Position numbers and translations under genes: made by a program. Under the pieces are notes generated by a model that ran no database searches, was not told the origin of the DNA, and worked only from the letters and a program-made list of their open reading frames with translations. Below, piece by piece: positions 1-8,894 of a DNA stretch of 64,000 bases (its first letter is position 1; the number at the start of each line of letters is the position of its first letter). Source of the DNA: Negativicutes bacterium (GTDB taxonomy: Bacteria; Bacillota_C; Negativicutes; Sporomusales_B; JARLHX01); contig JARLHX010000127.1 of the NCBI GenBank assembly GCA_031292035.1, positions 12,149 through 76,148 on the forward strand, written 5' to 3'.

Positions 1-338
1 CGGTATTCTTTTAACAAGGGCGGCAACCAGAATACGCAGAGGGTTTCGGCCGAGCCGATGGTCAGGGACCCGGTGACCAACCCATTATCACTAAATAACC
101 CCTTTATCTCTGCCGATTCGCTCACCATACGCTCTGCGAAGGGCAGGAGCTTTCGCCCCTGATCGGTCAGGAATACCTTTTTGCCGAGCCGCTCAAATAG
201 TCTTGTGCCGAGATAGACCTCCAGACTATGGATTTGCTCTGATATCGTCGACTGAGAATAGTTGAGTGTCCTGGCGGCTTCTCCGAAGTTCAGCAGCCGG
301 GCCACAGTCAAAAAGGCCTGCAGGTGTTTCACATCCAC
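1..338 (-). CDS. LysR-family transcriptional regulator (N-terminal part, runs off window)
   Basis: Reading the minus strand from a GTG at 338 gives a protein beginning VDVKHLQAFLTVARLLNFGE, the classic start of a LysR regulator. A winged helix-turn-helix follows (AARTLNYSQSTISEQIHSLE, then LGTRLFERLGKKVFLTDQG), then the linker helix and the first strand of the effector domain (GSLTIGSAETLCVFWLPPLL). About 112 residues are visible and the rest lies before base 1. The gene diverges from the permease at 462, so by the usual LysR pattern it may regulate that gene from the 339-461 interval. The ligand cannot be told. The start codon is uncertain because no strong SD is visible. Confidence 0.85.
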   Translation of the reverse strand, partial: MDVKHLQAFLTVARLLNFGEAARTLNYSQSTISEQIHSLEVYLGTRLFERLGKKVFLTDQGRKLLPFAERMVSESAEIKGLFSDNGLVTGSLTIGSAETLCVFWLPPLLKEY

Positions 339-461
339 GTCATCACATCCATCGGAAAAATCGATCATCTTATCCTGAATAATCGACTTAACGTCAATTA
401 TGCTTCCATGATAAGATATAAACAGCAAATAGGCAAGCGGATTCGCGGGGTGGGGAGAACG

Positions 462-1736
462 ATGGAACAGCAGGTTGAATTCAGAAAAAGTATTACCTGG
501 GTGCAGGGTTCGGCGTTGACGGTGGGGGCGGTACTCGGGGCGGGGATTTTAGTGCTTCCGGCCATTGCGGCCGATATGGCGGGACCGGCGTCGCTCATTA
601 GCTGGCTGCTGATGGGACTGTTTTCGGTGCCGATGGTTGTTGCCATCGGTTCGATGTCATCGCGCTTTCCCGACTCAGGCGGGATGGCCACCTATGTTCG
701 CCAGGCCTTTGGCCATCAGGCCAGCCAAGTGACCGGTGTCCTCATGCTGACTGCCATGCCCTTCGGTATGCCGGTTACTGCTCTGGTTGGCGCCCACTAT
801 CTCGGCAGTGTGTTTGCCTGGTCCTCTGCCGGCATCCATCTTGCGGCAGCCGGCCTGCTTCTTACCGCAATCGCCCTTAACTACCGGGGAATCGAACTGT
901 CCGGCCGGACACAGGTGCTGGTGGTTTCTGCTATATTCTTCATTCTTACCATTGCCGTCTGGTCGGCGATTCCGCAGATCCGTTTCGCGGCCTTTGCGAC
1001 CTTTCTTCCGCATGGCTGGATTCCCGTAGGGGAAGCAATGACCCTTTTGTTCTTTGCATTCATCGGTTGGGAAATGATCGGACATTTAGCCGAGGAATTC
1101 AATAATCCCCGCAGGGATATCCCGTTAAGCCTTGGGGCGGCAGTACTGCTGGTTAACACATTATATTTTGCTGTTGCTTTCGTTACGGTGGGGACCGAGG
1201 TCTACCATTCGGGAAATCCAGTGACCGCTATGGTGGCACTGGTGGCCTTCCGGTGGGGCGAGATGGCAGGAACCTTGGTCGCGTTATTGGGCTTTATTGT
1301 TTGCTACTGTCCGGTTCACACCTTCATCGCCGGGTTTTCCCGCTTGGTGTATGCCCAGGCCCGTGATGGGCACTTTCCGGAACGTCTCAGCCGGTTGCAT
1401 CCCCGTTTTCAAACTCCACATATCGCGCTTATTCTCTTCGCACCGCTTTATGTATTCATTCTTTTATTGAGCTATCTGCTTTCTTGGGATCTCAAGCCGT
1501 TGATCAGTCTTCCTTCGGCAAATTTTCTGGTTGTATATACATTGGGGATGGTCGCGGCAGCTCGTATTATTCCCAGTAAGGGGGGCAAGGTTTCCGCCTG
1601 GATTAGCGCGGTTTTATCTTTTGGTATCTTTCTATTTGCGGGCTGGTTTGCACTTTTTCCTGTTGCTGTGACGCTGGTGGTTGTCTATTATCAACGCCGG
1701 TGCGGCGCACGGCCTTCGGCAGGACCTTTCTCATAA
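462..1736 (+). CDS. APC-superfamily amino acid permease/exporter (YjeH-like)
   Basis: This 424-residue integral membrane protein has about 12 hydrophobic segments. The first carries the APC hallmark TVGAVLGAGILVLPA, in which the helix-1 glycine-rich break binds the amino acid backbone. The ATG at 462 is preferred to the in-frame start at 324 because it follows a purine-rich stretch (gtggggagaac) and gives the normal family N-terminus. Overall sequence character and size match the YjeH group, whose E. coli member exports methionine and branched-chain amino acids. Transport direction and substrate are inference here. It is monocistronic, divergent from the LysR gene, and followed by a terminator. 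Confidence 0.85.
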   Translation: MEQQVEFRKSITWVQGSALTVGAVLGAGILVLPAIAADMAGPASLISWLLMGLFSVPMVVAIGSMSSRFPDSGGMATYVRQAFGHQASQVTGVLMLTAMPFGMPVTALVGAHYLGSVFAWSSAGIHLAAAGLLLTAIALNYRGIELSGRTQVLVVSAIFFILTIAVWSAIPQIRFAAFATFLPHGWIPVGEAMTLLFFAFIGWEMIGHLAEEFNNPRRDIPLSLGAAVLLVNTLYFAVAFVTVGTEVYHSGNPVTAMVALVAFRWGEMAGTLVALLGFIVCYCPVHTFIAGFSRLVYAQARDGHFPERLSRLHPRFQTPHIALILFAPLYVFILLLSYLLSWDLKPLISLPSANFLVVYTLGMVAAARIIPSKGGKVSAWISAVLSFGIFLFAGWFALFPVAVTLVVVYYQRRCGARPSAGPFS

Positions 1737-1787
1737 TATTGGCGGCAGGATCTGGTCCATAGTATCGATGATTTACTATTCATGAAA

Positions 1788-1817
1788 GCCCGTCTCCTGT
1801 CGGAGCCGGGTTTTTTG
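1788..1817 (+). terminator. Rho-independent terminator after the permease
   Basis: The stem is cccgtctcc/ggagccggg with one mismatch and a four-base loop, followed by six T residues. It closes the single-gene permease unit. Confidence 0.65.
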
Positions 1818-1959
1818 TGTCGACCGGGCCTTGCGGCCTTTTTCGGGGAAATCGGTTTTTGCTCAGGGGAAAAGCAGGAAATAAAGGGAAACTGGCTGAA
1901 TTTTCATAGGGAGAGCAAAAGGGTGCGAGTGCCTGATCATGAGAAAAGGAGGGTAGAGA

Positions 1960-2541
1960 ATGGAGAAGGTCAAGATTGGCGGCAAGACTTTTCTGTATCC
2001 GATGCCGGTGGTGATCGTCGGCGCCAATGTCGGCGGCAAGGCCAACTACATAACTATCGCTTACTGCGGTATAGTTCAGCATAGCCCGGCGATGATCGCC
2101 TTCGCCTCAGGCAAAGCCCATTATACCAATCGGGGGATCAAAGAAAATAGTACCTTCAGCATCAATATCCCGGCCGAAGGGATGGTCGAGGTGACCGACT
2201 ATATCGGGATTGTTTCCGGCGACAAAATCGACAAGTCGGTCCTGTTTCGCAATTTCTACGGTCAGTTGGCCAGTGCTCCGATGATAGAGGAATGTCCTCT
2301 GAACTTGGAGTGCCGGCTGGTGAAAGTGGTGGACGTCGGGGGCACCAACGACATTTTCATTGGAGAAATTGTGGAGGCTTACACCTCGGAAGAATTTCTC
2401 ACCGACGGATTGCCGGATATCAAAAAAATCAATCCGCTGGTGTTTTCGATGCATGACAACAATTACTGGCAGGTGGGCGCGAATATCGGCCGGGCCTGGG
2501 GGATCGGCAAAGACTATAAAACCGCTCCGAGCGAGGAATAG
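1960..2541 (+). CDS. Flavin reductase-like protein (FMN-binding split barrel)
   Basis: This 193-residue protein has a start well placed after aaaaggaggg. The N-terminus (YPMPVVIVGANVGGKANYIT) and the segments IAYCGIVQHSPAMIAFAS and ENSTFSINIP match the flavin-reductase-like / FMN-binding split-barrel family. Members of this family bind FMN and either reduce free flavin or act as small flavoprotein oxidoreductases. No membrane segment or signal is seen. The gene lies 72 bp before the DUF4392 gene on the same strand, so co-transcription is possible but a shared function is not evident. The substrate is unknown. Confidence 0.85.
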   Translation: MEKVKIGGKTFLYPMPVVIVGANVGGKANYITIAYCGIVQHSPAMIAFASGKAHYTNRGIKENSTFSINIPAEGMVEVTDYIGIVSGDKIDKSVLFRNFYGQLASAPMIEECPLNLECRLVKVVDVGGTNDIFIGEIVEAYTSEEFLTDGLPDIKKINPLVFSMHDNNYWQVGANIGRAWGIGKDYKTAPSEE

Positions 2542-2613
2542 GGCAAAGAGTAAGGCGTAGGCATTGTTTTCCCGTGGAGGGAAGTTATCAGTTTTAGGAA
2601 AGAGGGTATATTT

Positions 2614-3639
2614 TTGAACGCGACAAAATTGCAACAAATTGCTGAAACACTGGATCAGTTGATCAAACTGGACATTCCCGCCCGCGGGGTGATCGGTCTT
2701 CTCTATGAGGCGGCCCGCCGCAAAGCCGGCCAACCTCTCACTCTGGCGGCGGTTCAACTACTGGAAAAGGCCATTCGGCCGGGCGACAAAGTGATCATTG
2801 CCACCGGTTGGGTTGATCAGCCGGTGGTGGCACCAGACTGCGGCGAGTCGGACGGGCCTGCGGGGGCACTGGCTCTGGCCCGGGGACTGAGGCTGGCGCT
2901 GAAGGCAGCGCCGATTATCCTTACCGACGCCTGCCTGGTGGATGGGGTCAAGCAATTGGCCCGGGCGGCAGGCTTTCAGTGCGTAAAGCCAGATGAACTC
3001 ATTCATTCCATCGAGCGCAATAAAATGATGACAATATCGGTGCTGCCCTTTCCCTTCGAGCGGGAGGCGGCAAAGAAAAGGGCCGCTGAACTGCTGGACG
3101 AACTCAAGCCAGCCGCCTGTATCGCCATCGAGCGCGGCGGCATGAATGAGGCCGGGATCATCCACAATATGCTGGGCCATGATACCGGCGACAGTCAGGC
3201 CAAAATCGACTACCTCTTCCAACTGGCAGGAAAACGGGGGATCGCCACCGTCGGTATCGGTGATGGCGGCAACGAGATCGGGATGGCTGCTATTGCCGAT
3301 ACGGTGAAAAAAGATGTGCCATATGGCGAAAAGTGCCAGTGCCCTTGTGGCGGCGGTCTGGCGGTGTCCACTCCGGTGGATGTATTGGTTACGGCTGCCA
3401 TTTCCAACTGGGGCGGCTATGCTTTAGCGGCGCTGCTCGGCATCTCCACCGGGGTGGAAGGGGCGATTGGCGACGCGGTACTCGAAAATCGGGTGCTGGA
3501 AGCGGCGGCGCTGGCCGGATTCCATGACCCGCTTTCCGGCGGGGTTTTTCCTGGCGCCGACGGCTGCAGCGCAGCGGTTCAGGTGTCGATGGTGACCCTT
3601 CTCAGAGAAGCGGTGCTCCAAGGCGAAAAACGCTATTAA
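2614..3639 (+). CDS. DUF4392 protein, D-glutamate cyclase C-terminal-domain homologue
   Basis: This 341-residue soluble protein begins with TTG, 10 bp after gaaagaggg. Conserved blocks include CGESDGPAGALALARGL near residue 72, IAIERGGMNEAGIIHNMLGHD near 172 and GIGDGGNEIGMAAI near 215, typical of DUF4392. The family is the C-terminal half of mammalian DGLUCY, which cyclises D-glutamate to 5-oxo-D-proline. The next gene (22 bp on) is DUF1445, the other half of DGLUCY, so the two probably form one functional unit. Activity in bacteria is inferred from homology and the adjacency. The acid-residue-rich pocket suggests a metal- or acid-dependent reaction, which I cannot verify. Confidence 0.85.
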   Translation: MNATKLQQIAETLDQLIKLDIPARGVIGLLYEAARRKAGQPLTLAAVQLLEKAIRPGDKVIIATGWVDQPVVAPDCGESDGPAGALALARGLRLALKAAPIILTDACLVDGVKQLARAAGFQCVKPDELIHSIERNKMMTISVLPFPFEREAAKKRAAELLDELKPAACIAIERGGMNEAGIIHNMLGHDTGDSQAKIDYLFQLAGKRGIATVGIGDGGNEIGMAAIADTVKKDVPYGEKCQCPCGGGLAVSTPVDVLVTAAISNWGGYALAALLGISTGVEGAIGDAVLENRVLEAAALAGFHDPLSGGVFPGADGCSAAVQVSMVTLLREAVLQGEKRY

Positions 3640-3661
3640 TCAGGAACAGGCGGGATTTGAA

Positions 3662-4453
3662 ATGAACGATTTGGCACACGCCACTCCCAAAAGTATTCGA
3701 GAAAAAATCAGGCAGGGGGGACTTGTCCGGCCGACAGCCGGTATGGCTGAAGGCTATGTTCAGGCCAATCTGGCCATTGTGCCCAAGGCCCTGGCCTATG
3801 ACTTTCTTCTTTTTGCGCAGCGCAACCCCAAGCCATGCCCGATTCTGGATGTGACCGATGCAGGCTGCGGCGAACCGAAGATCGTGGCCCCGGGGGCTGA
3901 TCTTCGGTTTGACATTCCCAAGTACCGCATCTATAAAGCCGGCGAGCTGGTGGATGAGGTGCTCAATCTGGAAAACTACTGGCGCGACGATCTGGTGTCC
4001 TTCTTGCTGGGGTGCAGCTTTTCTTTTGAGGCGGCCCTGCTGAAGGCCGACGTGCCGGTGCGGCATATCGAGGAAAATTGCAATGTCCCAATGTTCATCA
4101 CCAATATGGCCTGTAAGCCGGCAGGTGCCTTCCACGGGAATATGGTGGTCAGCATGAGGCCGATTCCGCAGGAAAAGGTGGTGCGGGCGGTGCAGGTCAC
4201 CTCACGCTTTCCGGCGGTGCACGGTGCGCCGGTCCACATCGGCGACCCGGCTGCGATCGGTATTCGCGACGTCGACCGGCCGGATTTTGGCGACCGGGTG
4301 CCCATCCGCCCCGGCGAAGTCCCGGTATTTTGGGCCTGCGGGGTTACGCCCCAGGCGGTGGCTATGACGACCAAGCCGGAAATCATGATTACCCACGCTC
4401 CGGGCCATATGTTCATCTGTGACATCCGGGACGAGGAACTGGCGGTTCTTTAG
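3662..4453 (+). CDS. DUF1445/YcsI-family putative hydro-lyase (D-glutamate cyclase N-terminal-domain homologue)
   Basis: This 263-residue protein is of the usual length for the YcsI/UPF0317 family. The motifs YVQANLAIVPKALAYDFLLF, CPILDVTDAGCGEP and NMACKPAGAFHGNMVVSMRP are characteristic, as is the C-terminal CGVTPQAVA ... ITHAPGHMFICDI. Older annotation calls the family putative hydro-lyase; mammalian DGLUCY joins this domain to DUF4392. It follows the DUF4392 gene by 22 bp and is followed by a strong terminator, so the two form the end of one transcription unit. D-glutamate or 5-oxo-D-proline metabolism is the best-supported role, by inference. Confidence 0.87.
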   Translation: MNDLAHATPKSIREKIRQGGLVRPTAGMAEGYVQANLAIVPKALAYDFLLFAQRNPKPCPILDVTDAGCGEPKIVAPGADLRFDIPKYRIYKAGELVDEVLNLENYWRDDLVSFLLGCSFSFEAALLKADVPVRHIEENCNVPMFITNMACKPAGAFHGNMVVSMRPIPQEKVVRAVQVTSRFPAVHGAPVHIGDPAAIGIRDVDRPDFGDRVPIRPGEVPVFWACGVTPQAVAMTTKPEIMITHAPGHMFICDIRDEELAVL

Positions 4454-4470
4454 CGTTATCGGCGAGAGAA

Positions 4471-4506
4471 AAAGGACGCAAACTCAATTTGCGTCCTTTG
4501 CTTTTG
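4471..4506 (+). terminator. Rho-independent terminator after the DUF4392-DUF1445 pair
   Basis: A perfect 12-bp stem aaaggacgcaaa/tttgcgtccttt with a five-base loop is followed by gcttttgtctt. It is a strong hairpin. Confidence 0.8.
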
Positions 4507-4622
4507 TCTTGCCGTCTTGGAAGGTAATCGACAGGACCAGGAGGATTTTCCGGTTGGTGTGCGAACATTAGTTAATACTTTACGCATCATTCACTGAAAA
4601 ATGATTTGGAGGAATGTTTTTA

Positions 4623-5807
4623 ATGACAAAAGCGTTGACCGGTATACGGGTGCTGGATGCTTCCCGGGTGCTCACCGGGCCTTACTGTTCGATGGTGCTC
4701 GCTGATCTCGGGGCAGATGTGATCAAGGTAGAAGTTCCCGGCCGGGGCGACGACACTAGGTTGTTCGGGCCTTTCGCCAACGGCGAGAGTGGCTATTTCA
4801 TGACCCTCAACCGCAACAAACGGGGGATTACCCTGGACCTGCGCAAACCGGAGGGACAGGCAGTTTTTAAAGATCTGGTCAAAACGTCTGATGTTATGCT
4901 GGAGAACTTCGCCACCGGCACAATGGAGAAATGGGGCTTGGGCTACAGCGATCTGTCTGCCATCAATCCGCGGCTGGTTTATGCTTCGATCACCGGTTTT
5001 GGCCAATTCGGCCCAAACGCCCATCGGGTGGCGTTTGACGCCATTGCCCAGGCGGTGGGCGGCCTGATGAGCATCAACGGTTATCCCGATGGCCCGCCGA
5101 CCCGTCTTGGCGTATCACTTGGCGACATTAACGCCGGCAATTTCATGGTCTCCGGCATCCTGGCGGCGCTTTTCCAGCGGGAGCGGTCCGGGCAGGGGCA
5201 GCGGATCGATATTTCGATGCAGGACTGTATTGTCGCCATCCTGGAAAATGCCGTGACCCGCTACACAATCGACAAGGAAGTGCCGCAGCGCCTCGGCAGT
5301 GCTCATGCCAGCGTCGCTCCCTATGATGTATTTTCTGCGTCTGACGGCTATGTTATCATCGCTTGCGCCAATGAAGCTACCTGGCAGAGGCTGTGCAAAG
5401 CCATGCAGCAGGAAGAACTGATCACCAATGAACTCTTTGCTCTCAACCCCAAACGGGCCAAGAACATTACCGCCCTATCGGCGATCATCAATCAATGGTC
5501 CAGTCAGTTCAGCGTCGAGGAGCTGCTGGCCATCCTGGAGGCCAATTCGGTGCCGGGAGGGCCTATTTTGACCATCGACAAGGTGGTCAATGATCCTCAT
5601 ATCCAGGCCCGCAACATGATGGTCGAAGTCGATCATCCAATCGCCGGCAAGGTGGTACTTCCCGGCAACCCGATCAAACTCTCGGACTCCTCTGACAGTA
5701 TCGACATGCCGCCGCCGACTCTGGGGCAGCACACCGAAGAGGTGTTGGCCGGCATCGGCTATTCTGCACAAAAAATCACCGCCCTGAGGGCGGCGAAGAT
5801 CATCTGA
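4623..5807 (+). CDS. Class III (CaiB/BaiF) acyl-CoA transferase
   Basis: This 394-residue protein opens with MTKALTGIRVLDASRVLTGP and LADLGADVIKVE, the family signature. NKRGITLDLRKPEGQAVF and GQRIDISMQDC follow, the latter in the region of the usual catalytic-aspartate domain. Family III enzymes move CoA between carboxylic acids in the cytosol, for example on carnitine, oxalate/formate or bile acids. The ATG at 4623 is chosen over the one at 4614 because the SD ttggagga abuts 4614 and is correctly spaced for 4623. It may be co-transcribed with the EamA exporter 34 bp downstream. The substrate cannot be deduced from the neighbours. Confidence 0.88.
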   Translation: MTKALTGIRVLDASRVLTGPYCSMVLADLGADVIKVEVPGRGDDTRLFGPFANGESGYFMTLNRNKRGITLDLRKPEGQAVFKDLVKTSDVMLENFATGTMEKWGLGYSDLSAINPRLVYASITGFGQFGPNAHRVAFDAIAQAVGGLMSINGYPDGPPTRLGVSLGDINAGNFMVSGILAALFQRERSGQGQRIDISMQDCIVAILENAVTRYTIDKEVPQRLGSAHASVAPYDVFSASDGYVIIACANEATWQRLCKAMQQEELITNELFALNPKRAKNITALSAIINQWSSQFSVEELLAILEANSVPGGPILTIDKVVNDPHIQARNMMVEVDHPIAGKVVLPGNPIKLSDSSDSIDMPPPTLGQHTEEVLAGIGYSAQKITALRAAKII

Positions 5808-5841
5808 TTCGGGGTTTTCCAGGCAGAAAGGGGCAGGCTCA

Positions 5842-6705
5842 TTGGATTTTCATCACAGCTCCGGCCGATCGGAGCACTTTCGGGCCATTGTTTTTCTCAT
5901 CTTTACAGCGATATTATGGAGCACCGGCGGTATGCTCGTCAAATCGGTGGACTGGCATCCGCTGGCCATTGCCGGCGCCAGAAGCGGCATTGCCGCTGTG
6001 GTGATCTGGGCAGCCTTTCATAAGTCGCCGCTGACCTTTAACCGGTCTCAGTTGACCGGGGCGCTGGCATATACCGCCACAGTCATCCTTTTTGTCGCCG
6101 CCACCAAGCTGACCACTGCCGCCAACGCCATTCTGCTGCAGTATACAGCCCCGGTTTGGGTCGCCATTCTCGGGGCCTGGCTGTTGAAAGAAAAAGCGAC
6201 TCTTCAGGACTGGGTGACCATCGCCGTCGTTCTCGGCGGGATGGTGCTGTTTTTTCTCGACAAGGTGTCGGCCGGCGGGACACTGGGCAATATTATGGCG
6301 GTCGCCAGCGGCTTCACCCTGGCGCTGATGGCGGTATCGATGCGTCGCCAGAAGGAGGGCTCCCCCTTTGGGTCGATTCTGCTGGGCAATGTGTTGACCT
6401 TTTTGATCGGGTTGCCGGTGATTCTGACTTCCTCGCCAGCGCCGGGCGGCTGGACCGGACTGATTCTGCTCGGCGTTTTCCAGCTCGGCCTGTCCTATGT
6501 CCTCTATTCGGTAGCCATCAAGCATGTCAAAGCCCTTGAGGCAACCATCATCACCGTGATCGAGCCTATCTTGAATCCGCTGTGGGTTTTTTTGCTGCTG
6601 GGGGAGGTTCCGGGCCCGTGGGCGCTCATCGGCGGGCTCGTTATCCTGGCCGCTCTTACCGGCAGATACGTCTGGCCGGCCTTGCGGTCGGGGCAGGAGT
6701 CTTAG
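5842..6705 (+). CDS. EamA/DMT-family membrane transporter
   Basis: This 287-residue protein has ten predicted helices in two EamA repeats. The first runs from FLIFTAILWSTGGMLVKSVDW to the LLKEKATLQDW linker; the second ends with LLLGEVPGPWALIGGLVIL, the typical repeat end. The start is TTG, supported by aggcagaaaggggcagg upstream. Members export metabolites or amino acids, or import nucleotide-type solutes; the specificity is unknown. It lies 34 bp after the CoA-transferase and its last four bases overlap the convergent HAD gene. Confidence 0.86.
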   Translation: MDFHHSSGRSEHFRAIVFLIFTAILWSTGGMLVKSVDWHPLAIAGARSGIAAVVIWAAFHKSPLTFNRSQLTGALAYTATVILFVAATKLTTAANAILLQYTAPVWVAILGAWLLKEKATLQDWVTIAVVLGGMVLFFLDKVSAGGTLGNIMAVASGFTLALMAVSMRRQKEGSPFGSILLGNVLTFLIGLPVILTSSPAPGGWTGLILLGVFQLGLSYVLYSVAIKHVKALEATIITVIEPILNPLWVFLLLGEVPGPWALIGGLVILAALTGRYVWPALRSGQES

Positions 6706-7391
6706 ACTGCTGAGGCCAGTTTTTGGATGAATTCGACCGGACCAGGCAGCGTTTCCACCGCCCACCAGGGTGTGTGGGCGCTCAGTTCCTCGCAGGAAAA
6801 GCGACCTGTTGCCACCGCTACCGTCCGGGCGCCGATTTCTTTGCCAACTCGGATATCGTTGGGGGTGTCGCCGATGATGTATATATCGGTCAGCGGTACG
6901 GCGGGATATTTGCTGCGCAACCCGGCCAGTGCCTTGGCGGCTATTTCCGAACGGTCGAAACAGCTGTCGCCGAAGGCACTGATGGAAAAATCAAAATAGT
7001 GGTCGATTTCGTAGCAAGAAAGCTTGGCTTTGGCCCCAGTGACGGTATTGCCGGTGAGGAGCAGTGAAACATACTCCGGGTCGGGGGCCAAATAGGCCAG
7101 AATTTCAGCGACCGGCGGAATGGTGTAACCTTGCTTTTTCGCCAGATGGCGCTGCAGCAGTTCTTCGTATAGCTGTACCAGGGCGGTGATCTCGTTCTCT
7201 GCGGCCGGCCTTCCGGTGAGGCGGCGGATGATCTCTGACGAAATATAGCAGTCGGTCATCCCCGCTGTGGTGATTTTGTCAAAGTCGGGCTGCCGGCCAT
7301 AGAGCTTCTCGGTTGCTTCTACGAATGCATAGAGGCCGGCTTTGCCGGTTCTGACCAATGTGCCGTCGATGTCCCAAAAAAGTACTTTCAT
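6702..7391 (-). CDS. HAD-superfamily phosphatase (phosphoglycolate phosphatase-like)
   Basis: This 229-residue cytosolic protein has HAD motif I FWDIDGTLVRTGKAG at residues 5-19, in which the first Asp is the nucleophile and the second the acid/base. Motif II threonine is in LLLTGNTVTGAK, and a GDTPNDIRVGKEIGA block near residue 180 forms motif IV. The helical cap between motifs I and II is typical of the Gph/PGP subclass. The natural phosphoester is unknown, and phosphoglycolate is only one possibility. The start follows aaggagattgac. It converges on the EamA gene with a 4-bp overlap. Confidence 0.85.
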   Translation of the reverse strand: MKVLFWDIDGTLVRTGKAGLYAFVEATEKLYGRQPDFDKITTAGMTDCYISSEIIRRLTGRPAAENEITALVQLYEELLQRHLAKKQGYTIPPVAEILAYLAPDPEYVSLLLTGNTVTGAKAKLSCYEIDHYFDFSISAFGDSCFDRSEIAAKALAGLRSKYPAVPLTDIYIIGDTPNDIRVGKEIGARTVAVATGRFSCEELSAHTPWWAVETLPGPVEFIQKLASAV

Positions 7392-7495
7392 GTCAATCTC
7401 CTTTGTTGAAAAACGATATTATTATTATAGCAGACCAGGCGCCATATACAGTCGATTTTCTTGCGCGACTTTTTCTGGCGGTCTGACAAAAACGA

Positions 7496-7523
7496 AACCG
7501 GTGCAGCAGAGGCTGAACCGGTT
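7496..7523 (-). terminator. Rho-independent terminator for the orphan membrane protein gene
   Basis: On the minus strand aaccggt/accggtt forms a 7-bp stem with a 14-base loop, then tcgtttttgtc. It sits 14 bp after the stop of the 7537-8634 gene. Confidence 0.6.
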
Positions 7524-7536
7524 ATTTCAGTTAACC

Positions 7537-8634
7537 CTAGAGTTGTTGGCAGGCGACTTTCATGGTTCGGACTTTCTCGCGGGGGGCTTTTTCCCACCAG
7601 TCGGGGAAAATCGGTTGTATCGGGCTGAACGCGCCGCTGGTCTTGACCGAGTATTCGGCGCTTAGCAAATGGAACGCCTCAAAGGCGGTGCGGCATGCGG
7701 TGGCGTCGATGATTTCCTGCCGGTTGGCACGCAGACTGAACAGGTACTCCTGGTCCTGCCACTTGTCGAAGAGGCCATGAATGTAAAGGGTATTCAGCGT
7801 CGGGATGCCGGCGTACAGGAGGCTGGCGATGATGACAGCCGTTCCGGCCAAGGCTTCGCTGTACTGTTTTTGCAGTTCGAAGGAGGACTTTTCATTGTAG
7901 GTTATATTGCCGGCAGGGGTGACAACCACGGTATTGGGTGGGATGACGGTGGGCTCAGGCAGATGCATGGTTATCATCGGCTCGTCATAAAAATCAATGG
8001 TACAGCGCATGAAAAACGGCAGCTTGATAGCCTGCAATATTTCTTCGAGTCGCTCGAACACGGTGTTCGGATCGCCGTTCAGCAGCTTTTGTATCTTATC
8101 GACCCGAGCTTCTTCTGCCTCCATGAAGGCTTTGTAGGCGTTTTCTATGTTATCTTTCGCCTCTTTAACCAATGTATCAATCTGCGTCCGAGCGGCAGCC
8201 AGCGCTTGGCTGATTTTTCGCTGCCGGGCGCGAAGGTCGGTATGCAGGGAAAAAGCGCAGGCGACCAGTCCGGCCGCACCGAGAATCGGGACGAAGGTAT
8301 CCCGGAAGGCCAGGCTGACGATGACACAAACCAGTCCAAGGAGGAGCTGGGTGATAATTGGTGCATAATAGCGATTGACTACTTTCAGGCGGGCTTCAGT
8401 CAGCAGATAGCTGTAGTCAGGGATGACCGGGGCGGTGTATTCCTTGCGGATCAGCCCGGGGGTGTAGTCAACAGGTGAGAAACTAAAAACGCCTAGTTTG
8501 CGAAAGGCTTCTTCCAGTTCCTCGCTTTTCCGCTGTTCGCGCTGATAGCGCTTGAGACGTTCTCGGTCAATTTCATCGCGAATATCGGCTTGAACCTTCA
8601 CGACGTCTTCTTTGCCGGATGATCGGGCGGCCAT
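7537..8634 (-). CDS. Uncharacterised membrane-anchored protein with coiled-coil segments
   Basis: I do not recognise this 365-residue protein. Residues 10-46 are highly charged and helical (DIRDEIDRERLKRYQREQRK). Two adjacent membrane helices lie near 91-109 and 113-131, forming a hairpin, so both ends should be cytoplasmic. A second helical, charged stretch at 135-200 resembles a coiled coil. The remainder (about 200-365) is mixed alpha/beta and contains PEPTVIPPNTVVVTPAGNITYN. The start is firm: cattggaggcaacaag precedes the ATG. It has its own terminator and no convincing operon partner. Confidence 0.75.
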   Translation of the reverse strand: MAARSSGKEDVVKVQADIRDEIDRERLKRYQREQRKSEELEEAFRKLGVFSFSPVDYTPGLIRKEYTAPVIPDYSYLLTEARLKVVNRYYAPIITQLLLGLVCVIVSLAFRDTFVPILGAAGLVACAFSLHTDLRARQRKISQALAAARTQIDTLVKEAKDNIENAYKAFMEAEEARVDKIQKLLNGDPNTVFERLEEILQAIKLPFFMRCTIDFYDEPMITMHLPEPTVIPPNTVVVTPAGNITYNEKSSFELQKQYSEALAGTAVIIASLLYAGIPTLNTLYIHGLFDKWQDQEYLFSLRANRQEIIDATACRTAFEAFHLLSAEYSVKTSGAFSPIQPIFPDWWEKAPREKVRTMKVACQQL

Positions 8635-8894
8635 CTTGTTGCCTCCAATGCGAATAATGTATAGTGGGTAGGTGCTTTGGGACAGGGGACTCGGACGATC
8701 AGACCAGGTTCTTAAAGATAAAGGTTCGGCAAAAATTGCAAATTACCTTTTTCTGCAACCTGTTGGCAAAGGGACGGCATCTGGCGGGGAGAGGGAAAAC
8801 GGGCTGTGGCGCGGAATATATAGACAGATAAAAGGGCTGGCGCATACCGGTGAATAAGGCCGTGGGCCTGGATTTTCCGTGGGGAGGAATGACC

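Noticed and set aside
324..461. Longer N-terminus for the APC permease from 324
   Set aside because: It lacks an SD, adds residues unlike the family and runs through the divergent LysR promoter. The ATG at 462 has a purine-rich site.
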